Assembly (NCBI GenBank): GCA_028583415.1
Contig: CM053267.1
Location: forward strand, 53,148,914 to 53,212,913
From: Protea cynaroides
Lineage: Eukaryota > Streptophyta > Magnoliopsida > Proteales > Proteaceae
Length of the DNA: 64,000 nucleotides
Direction of reading: 5' to 3'
The translations under genes were made by a program, and so were the position numbers. A model generated the notes under the pieces. It ran no database searches and was not told the DNA's origin. It was given only the letters and a program-made list of their open reading frames with translations. Of the stretch, positions 37,601-51,600 are shown piece after piece. Every line of letters starts with the position of its first letter. Within the stretch, counting starts at the first letter, position 1.

Positions 37601-40600
37601 AAGAAAGCTACCGTAATCAGCTTTCCATCAAATTGGAGATTGCTTGAATTCGAGTTATAGTGTAGAAGTTACACTCCGTTCAAACATTTGCTCGGACTAT
37701 GCGAATGCTATTTAAAGTCGTCTAAATTGAAATAATTTTTTGGGCATCAAAGCAAGAGATTATTTTGGTGCATTCTTAGTTTTTAGTAATGCTTTACTAT
37801 AATTAGATTTATAAAATTTTAGATTTGGGAAAAAGCCTAGCATTTGGAACTTGAAAATCGCCCTCGCACCTAGAAATCCTGTTTTTATTCTTGAATTGGA
37901 GAGTTGACTTTTTATCCTTTTGGAATTTGAATTTTATACTATTTTTGTTGGATTCAAATGAGGTCCGATAGATTGTTATGTAAGGATTGTAAAGTTATAC
38001 CTGGGGAGAGTTTAATCACTCAGTATAGATTATTGGTCTTGGATATATGTCTCACTACGCTGAGTGGTAAGAAAAGTCAGGTTTTGTGCCCTAGGATAAC
38101 GTGGTGCTTAAAAAGAATTGCCTTGAAAGCTTTTACTGATAATGTGGTCAAACAAGGAATGTGGAACTTTGAGGGAGACACTAATACAATATGGAACGAG
38201 ATGATTGCTTGTATTAAGAAAGTTGGTAAAGAGGTTGTAGGTGTATCGAAAGGAAAATGTCATTCTCCTAGAGAGTTTTGGTGGTGGAATGATGAGGTTC
38301 AAGCGGCCATTAAAGTTAAGAAAGGTAGTTTTAAGGCATTACAAAAGACTAAAGAAAAGAGGATCTAAAAAGATAATAAACTTTTTAGAAATGAAGTCAA
38401 GAAGATTGTGGGAAAAGTAAGGGCGAAGAAATATTAAGATCTTTATATCAATTTGAGCACTAAGGAAGGAGAAAAAACTATCTATAAAGTAGCTAAGATG
38501 AGAGAAAGGAAGAGTAGAGATTTAGACAATGTTAGATGTATTAAAAGTGTAGATGGTAGAGTTCTAGTAAGGGATGAGGACATTAAAGAGAGATGGAACG
38601 ATTATTTCTATAGCCTACTAAATGAAGACATCTCAGGAAATAGTGTACCAAATTGCTACATTACTCGCAATGACACTACAGGTCATAGATATATACGTAA
38701 AATTAGGGTGATAAAAGTGAAAAAAAAGCTTTAAGGAGGATAAATGTAGCCAAAGCATCAGGCCCACCTCAATAGAAGTTTGGAAGAGCCTAGGAATGCA
38801 TGGAGTATCTTGACTAACTAAGTTGTTCAATAAAATTATGAGCTCAAGAAAAATGCCAAATGAATGGAGAAGTAGTTTTGTGGTTTCGATCTACAAAAAC
38901 AAATGTCATATTTAGAGCTGGAATAACTACAGAGGCATAAAACTAATGAGTCATACTATGCAATTGTGGGAGAGAGTTATTAAAACCTGCTTGAGAAAAG
39001 AAACTACCATTACGGAGAACCAGTTTGGTTTTATGCTAGGTAGATCGATAACAGAGGCTATTTATTTGTTTAGGAGACTCATGGAAAGATGTAGATAAGG
39101 CAAGAAGGACCTCCATATGGTTTTTATCGATCTAGAAAAGGCTTATGATAGAGTCTTTAGGGAGTTAATCTGGCAAGTACTAGAGAAGAGATGCGTTTCA
39201 CGCAAATATGTGGACATAGTTAAGGATATGTATTATAATGTGGTGACTAGTGTAAAAACCATGGGGGTCAAGGTCGTGAATTCTCAATTACAATGGGGTT
39301 ACATCAAGGATCAACTTTAAACCCTTATTTGTTTGCTCTTGTAACAATTTCTCAAAGAAACAACCAGCAAGTATACAACCAGAAATTAAAAGAGAAGAAG
39401 ATTGAGGAGGAGAAAAAGAGAAAGAGAGAAAGAGATTTCGACACAGCAATGTGTTGTAGCCCAAATCGTTGAATAGCTCTCCTCTCTACCTTGTATTTAT
39501 AGAGAAAGAAAATAAATAGATTTATAAGAAAAGTTTCTATTCTAAAAAGAGACAATAAGAAAAGATTACAATGAGATTACAATAATAAAATAAAAGGAAA
39601 TAAATCTGTAATTGATTAAAGAAGGAAGAGAAAGGGGAGCAGCACTAGATATTGCTGGCGTTAGCTAGCGTCAGCTATATTTAGTGGGTCCCAGTGGGTT
39701 TATGGGCCAACTTCGTAACACATTCTCTCAAGTTGGAGTGTACAAATCGGCCAATCCAAGCTTGTAACAGTTCAACCGATATGCTAGTCCAAATAGTGAG
39801 AATATCCGCAAGTTGATTTGAAGATGAAACAAATGGAGTGACAACAAGTTTCTTTAAAATCGCATCACGGACAAAATGACAATCCACTTCTATATGCTTG
39901 GTACGTTCATAAAACACTATATTATTGGCAATATAGATCGCAACCTGATTATCACACTTTAAGGTCATAGGCTGAGAAATAGGAAATCCCAACTCTTGCA
40001 GAAGATTTTTCAGCCACATTAATTCAGCAGTAGTCTATGCCATAGCACGGTATTCAGATTCGGCACTAGATTTGGAGATAGTGGTTTGCTTCTTACTTCG
40101 TCAAGTGACGAGATTGCCACCAACGAAAGTACAATAACTTGTAGTGGAACGTCTATCACCATCTGCCCCAGTCCAATCAGCATCTGAAAACCCAACAATG
40201 TCAAGATGACGATGTCGTGATAAACAAGACCTGTACCTGGAGATTTCTTGAGATAGTCTCAAACATCACGTCAATCAAGGAGGGTCAGCCCGGCTTGTGA
40301 TCGTAGCCCGATAGCTATTCTTGCCCCAACTTAACCAATGGGGGTACGGAAGATACGGCAGACCGCCTCCCAATGGACAACTTTAGGAGCTTACATAAAT
40401 TGACTCACCACTCCAACAACATAAGAAAGGTCAGGTCTAGTAATAGTAAGATAAATTAACTTCCCAACCAACCGTCTATATTGACGAACATCAGAATATT
40501 CAGGACTATTACATGTTTCGAATTTCTGATGTGGATCCATAGGAGTTTCAACCGGCTTGGTGCCAAGAAAACCTGTTTCTGCAAGGAGATCGAGGACATA

Positions 40601-43600
40601 CTTGCGTTGGGAAAGATTAATACAAGTACGGTCTCAAACTACTTCAATACCAAGAAAATAGTGAAGGAGTCCTAAGTCCTTCATTTGAAAGTGGGTATTT
40701 AGGTGAGACTTAAGTTCTGTAATACCCAACTTATCATTCCCTGTAATAATTATGTCATCCACATAAACAGCAATGATAGTAACAATAGCCTGATGACGAT
40801 GTACAAAAACAGAATGATCTGAATAGCAAGTAGTGAAGCCAAGACTAGTCATGACAGTGCTAAATTTATCAAACCACGCAAGAGGGGACTACTTTAGTCC
40901 ATATATTGCTTTTAGTAACTTGCAAACTTTAGTGAAATTCCCTCCCTGAGCAACATACCCCTGAGGTTGGTCTATGTATACCGCCTCATGAAGATCCCCA
41001 TACAAGAACGCATTTTTGACATCCATTTGATACAAGGGCCAATCAAAATTGACAGCTATGGAAACAAGTACCCGGATTGAAATGGGCCACAGGAGAGAAT
41101 GTCTCAAAATAGTCTACCCCATAGGTTTGAGTGTACCCCTTGGCAACTAACTGTGCTTTCAGCCGTTCAACGGAGCCATCTGAGTTATGTTTCACAGTAT
41201 AGACCCATCTGCACTTCACAACTGAGTGGCCAGGTGGGAGGTCAACAAGAGTCCAAGTCTGACGGGAGGTCAAAGCATCTATTTCATCATTCATAGCAGC
41301 ATGCCACCCTGGATGGGACAAGGCTTGGGATAGGGTACTAGGGTAGTGGGTACAAAGGTAGCAGCCAAAGAGTAAACAAGTCGCTGTTGAGAAGTGGGTA
41401 GATGGGCAGTAGTAACAAAGTGCTCAATGGGAAAGGTAACCAAGGATTTCTGTGTACAAGTTCTTTTACCTTTTCGGAGAGCAATAGGTAGGTCAGAGTT
41501 GACTGCAGAACCAGGGACAGCGTCAGCAGTAGCCGGAGCAGTAGTCGTAGTAGGTGGAGCAACCTGAGTGTGACAGGTATAAACCTGTAAGGGTTGCGAA
41601 GTTTGGGGTGGAATGGAGGGGGGTTCAGAAACAGATGGGATGGAGGTGGGTTCATCATCAGAAGGAATGAGAGGTAAAGGAATATCAGTGGAAGGTAATT
41701 GGTGGGAACAAAAATAGGGTAGTATGGCTTGTCTTCAAAAAAGGTTACATCATGACTGACAAAATGGCGCTGAGTAATAGAGTCAAAACACCGGTAACCT
41801 TTCTGAGTACGAGAGTAGCCAAGGAAAATACATTTGATAGACCGGGGAGATAATTTGTCCACTCTAGGATGTAGAAAGTGGACAAAACACATACTACCAA
41901 AAACATGAGGAGAAACTGAAAATAAGGGAGTATTATGATAGAGAAGTTTAAAAGGATTTTATTGTAGAGGACAGAAGAATGCATCCTGTTAATCAGGTAG
42001 CAGGCAGTTAAAACAGCATCACTCCAATAATACTTAGAAACATTCATATGGAGCATGAGAGACCTGGCAATATCCAAAAGATGTCTATTTTTACGCTCAA
42101 CAACTCCATTTTGTTGAGGAGTGTAAGCACAACTGGTATGGTGTATAATGCCATTGGCAAAACAAAAATCAGAGATGGCAGACTAAACATATTCAAGGGC
42201 ATTATCAGTATGTAGAACTTTGATAGGAGTATCAAATTGAGTGGCAATTTCTTTATGAAAACCCTTGAAAATATTAATAAATTCAGACCGTTCTTTTATT
42301 AAGTAGAGCCATGTCATGCGGGAATAGTCATCCACAAAGGTTACAAAATAAGAGAAACCAAGCCGATTGGGAATTCGACAAGGTCCCCAAACATCAGAAT
42401 GAACTAAAGAAAACGGGTAAGATTACCTAGGTGTATAACTATTTGGAAAAGAGGAACGATGATGTTTCCCTAGTTCACAAGCCTCACATTGTAATGTAGA
42501 TAATGACTTGCAACTAGGGACAAGAGCCTTTAACTTAGAAAGAGATAGATGACTAAGCCGATGGTGCCATTGAAGAGGGGTGGAAGTAAATGTGGTAGCA
42601 GTGGTGGGAACGGGTTCAGGTAGCTCCAAATAATACAGACCAGCATGCTCACGCCCTCCACCAATCGTCGCCTTGGTCCTGAGATCCTGAAAGGTACAAT
42701 AAGAAGGAAAAAATGTTGCAACACAGTTAAGTGATTTTGTAAGTTGACTAATAGACATAAGGTTAAGAGGAAATTTGGGAACATGAAGGACCGAGGACAA
42801 GGATAAGGACGGGGTAAGGATAATATTCCCATGTTGGGAAGCCGTGGAAGATGATCTATCAGCGAGGTAAACGGTGACAGGCTTCGGTGTATCATTAAGG
42901 GCTGTAAGGGTAGAAGGTTGTCCTGTCATGTGACAGGTAGCGCCAGAGTCTATAATCCAAGGGATAGAAAGGGTGGTAGATAACAAGGTAGTTGTATTTG
43001 TGTGGGCCAGGGTGGCAGCGGGTAGTGGTCTAGTAGCCTTTAGATGTTGAATCCGACAGAGCAAAGCCTCATATTATGCATTGGATGGCGCAGATGTCTG
43101 CTTAGTAAGAGCCTGGATGGGATATGGGGCATCCTCAGTAGTAACATTGTTGGCAAGGGTATCGGCCCAATTAGGACAACCATTTATATTCCAACAATTT
43201 TCCACCATGTGGTTAGTCTTGTGACAATGGGTACAATATCTATTAGCTTTTTGAGAAGATGTCTGTCCATTGCCACTTCGAGGAGGACCACGGCTACGAC
43301 CACGAGTAGATCCACGGCCACGACCAACAAACAAAGCAGAAGTGTCCTTGACAGGAGAGTCACTTTATGAGACCAATCGCTGAAGGCGAAAGAAGGTCTC
43401 GCTAAGGGTAAGGATAGAGGCTTCTGCAAGAAGTTGACTTTTGACACTCTGATATTCCGGGGAAAGGCCAGCCAAAAATTTAGCAACGTAGAACTCAGAT
43501 TGTTGAGCTTTGATTTTGCTTAAATCATTGGAAAGAGGTTGCACAGCCTATATTTCTTCAATAAGCCCTTTGAAGCCTCCATAGTAGTTACTCAGGGATT

Positions 43601-44439
43601 TTTCACCAATAGAGTAAGTGAACATCCGCTCATATAGGTCATAGATGCGAGAGACATTCTTATCTTTCCCATATGTCTCTTGTAGATCAGCCCATGGCCT
43701 TGGCTGTATTGTGGAAAATTACAGTGGGTAGGATGGAGGTATCAATACTGTTCCACAACCATGTTTGAACCTGAGAATTATCTCTTAACCAGGTATTGTA
43801 CAATTTGACAGATTCACTGTCTTTCACATCACATACAGGGGGCTCATCATTTAACAGTGTGGCTTTGATAGCTTGAGCCCATAACAGATAATTAGAAACT
43901 CCTTTCAACTTTATGGAGATGATCTGAGCCTCAGTGGCTTAGCGTCAGTCATTATGATAGAGAACAAAATCCACAACCAATGTATATATATATAAAAAAA
44001 AATGTCTTATCAGTTCAGCCAACCGATTGGCCAAAGGCTCAGCGTGGGTAAAGGTAGATGGTAGTAGTCGGGTAAATGACAAGGTCCAAAGCTCGGTTCC
44101 GCCACCGAGAGACCAAAGGAAAAGAGAAGCTCAAAGGGGGTGATGGATGTCAAGGAGAGGATAATAACTTTACCAACGGGGTGATCAAGTACAGAAGTCC
44201 ACAAAGTAGTAGTATTTAGCAGCAACATTCATAGATGTAATCTCGATCACCAATTAGTAGTAGTAAAACAGAAAATTGTAGTTACATAGAGAGAGCAAAA
44301 ATATCAAAGGCCAATCAAACCAAGAGTTCTTTGATTAGTGATGGCCAAGGATCTAGTGCTCTGATACCATGTAACAATTTCTTAAAGAAACAACCAACAA
44401 GTATACAACCAGAAATTAAAAGAGAAGAAGATTGAGGAG

Positions 44440-44488
<49 letters not shown>

Positions 44489-45611
44489 CGACACAACAAT
44501 GTGCTGTAGCCCAAATCATTGAATAGCTCTCCTCTCTACCTTGTCTTTATAGAGAAAAAAAATAAGCAGATTTATAAGGAAAGTCTCTATTCTAAGAAGA
44601 GACAATAAGAAAAGATTACAATAATAAAATAAAAGAAAATAAATTTGTAATTGATTAAAGAAGGAAGAGAAAGGGGTGCAGCACTAGATATTGCTGGCGT
44701 TAGCTAGCGCTAGCTAAATCTAGTGGGTTCCAGTAGGTCTATTGGCCTATGGGCCAACTTCGTAACAGCCCTCATCATGGATGATCTTACCAAAGACATT
44801 CAAGATGAAGTTCCTTGGTGTATGTTTTTCGTTGATGATATTGTTTTGGTGGATGAGACAAAAGCAGAGATTAATGCAAAGTTGGAGCTATGAAGATCAT
44901 CTTTGGAATCAAAAGGTTTTAAGATAAGTAGAACGAAGACGGAGTATATGGTGTGTAACTTTAGTCACACAAGGACGGATAATGAGGTGGTGAACATTTT
45001 TGAGAGGGAGATACAATAAAGTGATCATTTTAGGTATTTAGGTTCAATTATAAACAAAGAAGTTGATATAGACGATGATTTTTTACAGAGGATTAAAATA
45101 GGATGGATGAAGTGGAGAAGTGCGTCTGGAGTGCTGTGTGATTGGCGTATTCCTTTAAAACTTAGAGGAAAATTTTATAGGATAGTTATTTGACCGGCTA
45201 TGATGTATGGTGCTAAATGTTGGGCAGTCAAGAACCATCATATTGATAAACTTAGGGTAGCTGAGATGAGAATGTTAAGATGGATGTGTGGCAAAATTAG
45301 GAAAGATAAGGTAATGAATGACTGTATTAGAGCTGATTTGGGAGTAGTGCCGATACATAATAAGCTACGAGAAAGTCATTTGAAATGGTATGACCATGTT
45401 CAATGGAGGCCGTTAGATGCTCCTGTTCAGAGGAGTGATTTGATTCAGATTAAAGGGGTTAAAAGAGATAGGGGCAGACCTAAGATGACTCTAGGGGAGG
45501 TGGTGAAGAAAGACATGTATAGCTTAGGCCTTGCTTCAAGTATGATATCGAACAGAGTTGATTGAGGAACAAGAATCCATGTAACCGACCCCATTTAGTT
45601 GGGATAAGGCT

Positions 45612-45642
<31 letters not shown>

Positions 45643-48600
45643 ATCTAAGTAAATGAAATATAAATTAAAGAAACATTTACTTAAGATAAGTGCTGCCTAA
45701 TAAGTGTTTTTCTTGTGTATTGTTCCTAGCTTTGAAGTCGTAACTTAGTCGACTTTAGTTCGAAACCTGTCGAAATAGATATGTTTCGATCGAAACCTTG
45801 CATTTTATATAAGGGGGTGGACCAAAACCAAGTTGAAACCAGGTTTCGGATGAAACCTAGTTAAGTTGGATCAGGTTTCGATCAAAGACTGGTATTTTTT
45901 GGGTTCAAGCCTTGGAGTGGTGCCGATCCAGCTTGAAACCTTGTTGTGCTCAAACTATGCTTTTAAAGGTTTGTTAGCACCAAAACATATATCAAGTTAA
46001 GTCATGGAATGTTTACCTCAACAAATAAAATATGGGCTTAACTCGAGCTTGTCCTAGACAAAACTGCCTTCTTGTGGGTTTAAGCATAGAACTCGAGGGT
46101 TTTGACTGGTGTCAACCTAGGTTTTCAATTGCAGTGCAGAATTCCAGGTTTCGACCAGGCTTCAGTTGAAACCTGAGATGTCTCGGTTTCGCGGCTGGCT
46201 GAAACCGGCCTCGAAACCGAGATTAAAAACGTTGGTCCAAAGTCAGAGAGGAGTTACAAGGAATTTCTTTGCACTTGCCACTTGCCTTTTTATGTATGAT
46301 AACCTTTTCATTCCACTTGTGAATCTTTTCAGGATATCTTTAATTCCATTTCGCTTCTTTGCTGGTAATACATTTATTATTATATTCTCACAATATTATA
46401 TGTAATGCAAATGATATATTTTTAGCATAAAGATTTCTAATTTTTGTGACAAATAATATATTATTTTCTTATCAAAATTTATTGTTAAATTACCAAATCA
46501 TCTCTCATGTTATGCAGGCTCTTCTATCCCGTTTCCCCTCAAAATGTCAGAGGCTTAGACGGTACTTTTCTCTCAACTTGGTCCTTCTCATATAAAAGCT
46601 GTAGATAAACAGTTCATTTTGTAGGCCAACAACATGCCTAGGCATTGCCTATCCTTCTTGAGTATAAGTGGTTAGAAAACTAAGATGGTTTGAATATACA
46701 CTGGGCTAGTCTTGTATAACTAATAAGTTGCAGGAGGTGACTGAGGGCCTTGTATTTTTAACTTGTGTTGATGGTGTTATGTTGCTGTGCCATTCTTTTG
46801 ATAATTTGATGTGGTGAAAGCAGATTTGTTAGTTAAAAGGTGTTCTCTTTATTGAACATATTAAGGAATATCTTAGATCAATTTCAACAGTGTCTTTCTA
46901 GGTTGTTTTTTGGTCATTGTGGGGCTTTGGCAAATGTATCAAGATGGTGAATGCCCTCACTGATTTCTTCAAACATCAGGAAAACTTGGAATGGAAAAGT
47001 GAAAGCTACAATGTTGTAAACTAGTATTCAACGAATATGCAGATAACCTTATAATGGACGCTGTGATCCTCCATTTTGAATCCATTTTCAATGGATTTAA
47101 GTTTCCAGGGGCATTCCCAAGGAGGCTTGCATATTGCTTAATGTACGCTTGTCTGCATATTGTATGATAATATATTCACAGATTCTGATTACTTTGCTTC
47201 TTTATGATGCAGGTGTATTTCTATAAATTCATATTTCATCTTGAACATGCTTCAGGTCTTCTGGAACTTTACTATTTGCTTAAATGAGAACCTTCTTTAT
47301 TACATCTTTTTTTTTTTTTCCAATTGATTTTTCTTCTTCATATTTAATTCTAGTTCTCATTCTCATCTAAAATTTGCTTGAATAGCATATGAAATGGGTC
47401 AACTAATATTCTATGAAGTTGGTCCAAAAGTGTTCTCAGGTGTTTGTCTTAATTTTTTTCCAGGCATTTGAACCTCCACTTGACATGAGCCAGGACATAG
47501 ATATCTGTGAACATGAACACCTGGAAGATGTCAGTGCAGATCATCTTCCCTGTGAAGGTAGGGACTTCTGCTCTTGTCCGTCTGCATCAACTAGTGGAAG
47601 AACATGTTTCCCTGAAACCAATCAAACCCATTGTGGGATAGGGAGCAACCTGATCTGCAATTCACAAAAAGAGATGACTATTTCTGAGGTGGCTGCAACA
47701 CTGTGCTGAAGTTTCTTAATGGATGCAAATTCTAGGATTGACGAATGTTATTAGGTTCGTCTGATATAATATATAAATATAATAACAGGATGTGCAGGTT
47801 CAAAATTTCTGTGGATCTGTCAATGGGAACTTGTCTTCAAACTCAGGTTACAGCAGACAATCTGAAAGAGCTGGTTGTGATGATGTTAAGGTTGTCGACA
47901 ATGATATGGAACTTAATTCAGTTTATGGTGCCAATAGAACTGTAAGTTTGATTCCTTTTATTTCATTAAGGCATATTTGTGATATAAAGATTAGGAGAAT
48001 AATTTACAGAATTACTTTCACTAATAGACTTGGTTGACATGTGAGGCATAACACTATAAGATAATATAGTATATTTGATTGGATTGCCCTACTCGGTTAC
48101 AGCCAAGGTTCGAGGAGTCGGTTTCGAGGCTGCTTTCGACCAGCTTCGAAACGGAGTTGTCTTAGGTTTTGACCTGGTTTCAGTCGAAACCTGGGATTTT
48201 TCCTGGGTGATCTCGAAAAGTAGGTTTTGAGGCCCAAAAGTGGTTTGTTTGATCTGTTTTGTTTTGTATAGTATATTTGAACTATTTTACACCTATTTCC
48301 CATATTAGTTTAGGAAAAAAAAAAAAATCTAAAATGGTATTATGTGGTGCGGACCCAAGTTTGGTAGTGTACGCTGAGACCTAGGATTGTGTCCAGTGTT
48401 AAATAGACATCGCTTATTTATGACTAATATCATTTAAGAAAATATTTCATTTACTTAAGATATTATTCATTAATGTGCAAATACCCCCATTTGAATCCAA
48501 TAAAAATAGTCTAAAATTCAAATTTCAAAAGAAAAAAATCAACCCTTCAGTTTAAGAACAAAAAATCGCATTTCTAGGTACAGGGGCAATTTTCAACTTA

Positions 48601-51600
48601 CAAATGCTAGGTTTTTTCCCAAATATATAAATCCCATAAATCTTAGTCTAGTAAAGAATCACTAAAAATCAAGAGTGTGTCAAAATAATCTCTTGCTTTG
48701 ATGCCCAAAAAATTATTTTCATCCAATGCGATTTTAAACAGCATTCGTGTGCTTTACATAAGATTTGACTGGAGCGTAACTCCTTCAGTATAACTCATAT
48801 TTAAGCAATTATGGATTTGTTGCAAATTTAGCATATTCAGTTTCCAACAAATCCGAGATTGCTTGAATCCGAGTTATATTGAAGGAGTTACACTCCGTTC
48901 AAACTTTGCTCGGAGTATGCGAATGTTGTTTAATGTCATCTGAATGGAAATAATTTTTTGGGTATCTAAATAAAAGATGATTTTGGTGTTCTTCTAGTTT
49001 TTAGTGATGTTTTTCTACAATAAGATTTATGAGATCTTTAAATTGTAGAAAACCCTAGCATTTGAAAGTTGAAATTAGCCCCCGCAACTGAAAATGCGGT
49101 TTTTGTTCTTGAACTGAATGGTTGCCTTTTTATTCTTTTGGAATTTGAATTTTAGGTTATTTTTATTGGATTATAGTGGGGTCTTTTTGTTCTTGTGTAC
49201 TGTTTTTGGCTTTGGAGTCGAAACTTGTTATTTAGAGTCGAAACCTATGGTCTCGGTTGAAACATGGTATTTTACAAGTATGGGTGCAGCAAAAATGGTT
49301 GAAACCTGGTTTTGACCAAAATCTGGTTGAGTTGTACCTGGTTTCGATTGAAATCTGGTACTTTTAAGTACTGCATGACATTTTAGTTCCGACCTTGGTC
49401 GAAACCGAGATCTGCTGCTCAAAACCTGTGACAGTAGTTTTGACTCAAATTCAAATATAAAATGTCCGAAAGACTCACTGCTTGAATCATTGGAATTATT
49501 GATCACATCCAAGGTTTTGAATCTTGGATCTCGACCCTGTCTCGGTGAGGTCCGAGATTTTCGATATCTCGAAAAACTCACCGAGTCACTGTCTTTTTTT
49601 GAATATAAATAGTCTGAGATTTCCAAGATTTCAAAATTTTCCAAGATTTCAAAGATTTATGAGATCTCGAGGAGGGTGAGATTTCTCTGAGATTTAGAAG
49701 TATGAATTCACATCTAGTTTCCAGCCTTGTGTGCCTTTAGGTGGATGAAACTGTACAAGTATGAAAATCTCTTATCTTGAAAATGTGTATATTGCACAAT
49801 TATGGACTGTTTTAGTTAGTCTTCCCATCAAGGCATGAGTTTTACTTTGAACTGTGCTGCTCGGTCTGTCTTTCTGTATGCTTATATTCCATTTAGTAGT
49901 AATGACGTAGTTTTTGGAGCCTGTTTTGATTGCTTATCTTTTTAGGACATGTGGTTCCAGGATCTTGGTTTTGAACTACTTTGGTAATTGTCTCTTTGCT
50001 CAGTAAACTTTACTATATAGTTTCATCCAACTTTCCGTTTATCTACATAGCAAATACATTATTTTTTATGCCCTTTTTTTATATTAATTTTATGACAGAG
50101 AGTGGAAAAGCTTGTATACTGTACAAGGTCTCTGATACAATCATACAGCTATGCCAGAGATAAACCTATAAACGCTCTAGAAACAGAAGCATAAAAATAA
50201 CTTTTCCGAGTTTTTTGAGCAACCCTCTAAAGTGGTTCTGCCTGCTTGTCAAATGCCTTCATAAAGGTCAGGGTAACCACTTAACCTAAAACCAATTGAT
50301 GGCAGTAAGAGTGAGTCTCAGGCACTATGCAGGTGGGCCCCACCACGCAGCCTTCCCTCCTGTTGCATGAATGGACCACGGGGCAGAGGCTTTTGCACAT
50401 GCGGAACCTTTTGGCCATGCCCCTGCAACTACTTGCATTCCCAGGTTTTTGAACCTGAGACCTCATGCCTGGCTTTGATACCATAAAGGCCATGCAAGTA
50501 ATAGGGTCCACAGTTTATTCCCCATTAATTTAGTATTAGTTTAAGTGGTTGCACTAGCCTTTATCGTAGCAAGTTATTGGGTCCACAGTTTGTTCACTGT
50601 CCATTGGATTACTCTAATCTAGGCAAATACAAGAAAAGAGGCTCTTCTTTGGATTATATGTCTCTTTGGATGGGTTACGCTATCACATACAGATACGTGG
50701 AAATACCCACACACCTGTCTAGTCGTGTCGACATGCCTACTCTAGGGTATGATGAAGGTATTGTGTGAATAGGGTAGGTAATGCTTCTCTGTGAATAGTC
50801 TAATACCATGTCGAGTTATGGGCTGGTTCATACTCTGAGTTATAAGTGTCAGGAAGGGGTATGCGGGACCCGGGTTGGTAAATTCTAATTGTTTTCGCTA
50901 ATGGGACCCCCCTAGGATAATAGAAGTTTTGATGCACAACCAGTGGCAAATTTGTAAATAACCAGAAGTTTGTAATAGCTCTTGACACACAAACAGACCC
51001 TTAGGATATGAAAGGAATTATAATTAAAATGACAAGGCTAACCTTGGAAGGAAATATAAGAAAGTACAAAACAGAATTACTTAATAAAGAAGGGGGGGGG
51101 GGGCATAATTGGAAAAACAAGAAAAATAAATCAATAAAAGAAATCGTGACTGAGGTAAAAGAAATCGTGACTGAGGATGTCTTCAAGCTTGGGCTGAAAA
51201 CCAGGGGAGATAGACAGGTCTGCTTTCAGGCAATAAAACTCAACAACAAGAGTCCCTATCGGCTGTAACATTAGGGAAAGGTCAAAATCTTGAAGACCTA
51301 CTGTTGCACACAATAAGCAGGCAAATATGAAACCAACAGAATCAGATCGAGTTCTGCTAACTCTACCAGGCAGTAGTTGCAGGCATAGTTTTAAATCTCG
51401 GCGAGATCTCGAAGATCTGGGCGAGATCTCGAAGATCTCGAGGAGCTCGAGACGAGATCTTGCCTCGATACAGTGTCTCGACCATCTCGACTAGTTCTCG
51501 AGCATTTCTCGACATTTTCGACCATTTCTCGACATTTTCGACCAGTTCTCGACCATTTTTCGACTAATTCTTGACTGGTCTCGACATAATGCATGAATTA

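Larger units (their letters stand above)
39340..44767 (-). mobile_element. Full-length Ty1/copia LTR retrotransposon, degenerate
   Basis: Seen: two LTRs (39340-39720 and 44370-44767) start TGTAACAATTTCT and end CTTCGTAACA. The flanks GCTCT and GCCCT look like a 5-bp target duplication with one change. Read on the minus strand the order is 5' LTR, primer site, gag, CCHC knuckle, protease, integrase, reverse transcriptase, RNase H, 3' LTR, which is copia order. Several frameshifts and stops split the polyprotein, so it is not autonomous now. It sits inside an RTE LINE: the LINE frame stops at 39339 in ...LICLL and resumes at 44768 as LIMDDLTKDIQDEV. Confidence 0.93.
37960..45641 (+). mobile_element. 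RTE-clade non-LTR retrotransposon, 5'-truncated, split by the copia insertion
   Basis: Seen: the coding sense is plus strand. It starts at RSDRLLCKDCKVIPGE (end of the endonuclease domain), continues with NFGWWNDEVQ-type and GFMLGRSITEAIYLFRRL, VFIDLEKAYDRV, is broken by copia at 39340-44767, and resumes with LIMDDLTKDIQDEV, CMFFVDDIVLVDE, RYLGSII and a C-terminus MYGAKCWAVKNHHIDKLRVA ... RGRPKMTLGEVVKKDM. It ends in a (TTG)n tail at 45612-45641, the 3' hallmark of plant RTE LINEs. Many stops make it inactive. The segment before RSDRL has been lost by 5' truncation. Confidence 0.88.
36897..46234. mobile_element. Foldback element (TTTCG/CGAAACC family), copy 2, split by LINE and copia
   Basis: Seen: outer segments 36897-37959 and 45642-46234 belong together. 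The left end is CAAGGTTCAAGG..., with GTTTCAAGACCCATTTCGACC. The right end is rich in CTCGGTTTCGCGGCTGGC-like words and finishes ...TCGAAACCGAG. The left arm (around 37450-37600) is the reverse complement of the right arm (around 37620-37800), for example GCATTCGTGTATTCCAAAC against the inverse of TCGGACTATGCGAATGC. The same interior occurs at 3571-4908 and 48104-49397. Confidence 0.75.

Noticed and set aside
47530..47560. Donor GAAG|GTAGGG at 47557 for exon 5 of the methyltransferase
   Set aside because: It would leave phase 1, which does not fit the phase-0 exon at 47789; the donor at 47688 keeps the frame.
50460..50490. Second initiator-Met primer-binding site (TTTGATACCATAA)
   Set aside because: The match is short, and no LTR border or second LTR could be found.
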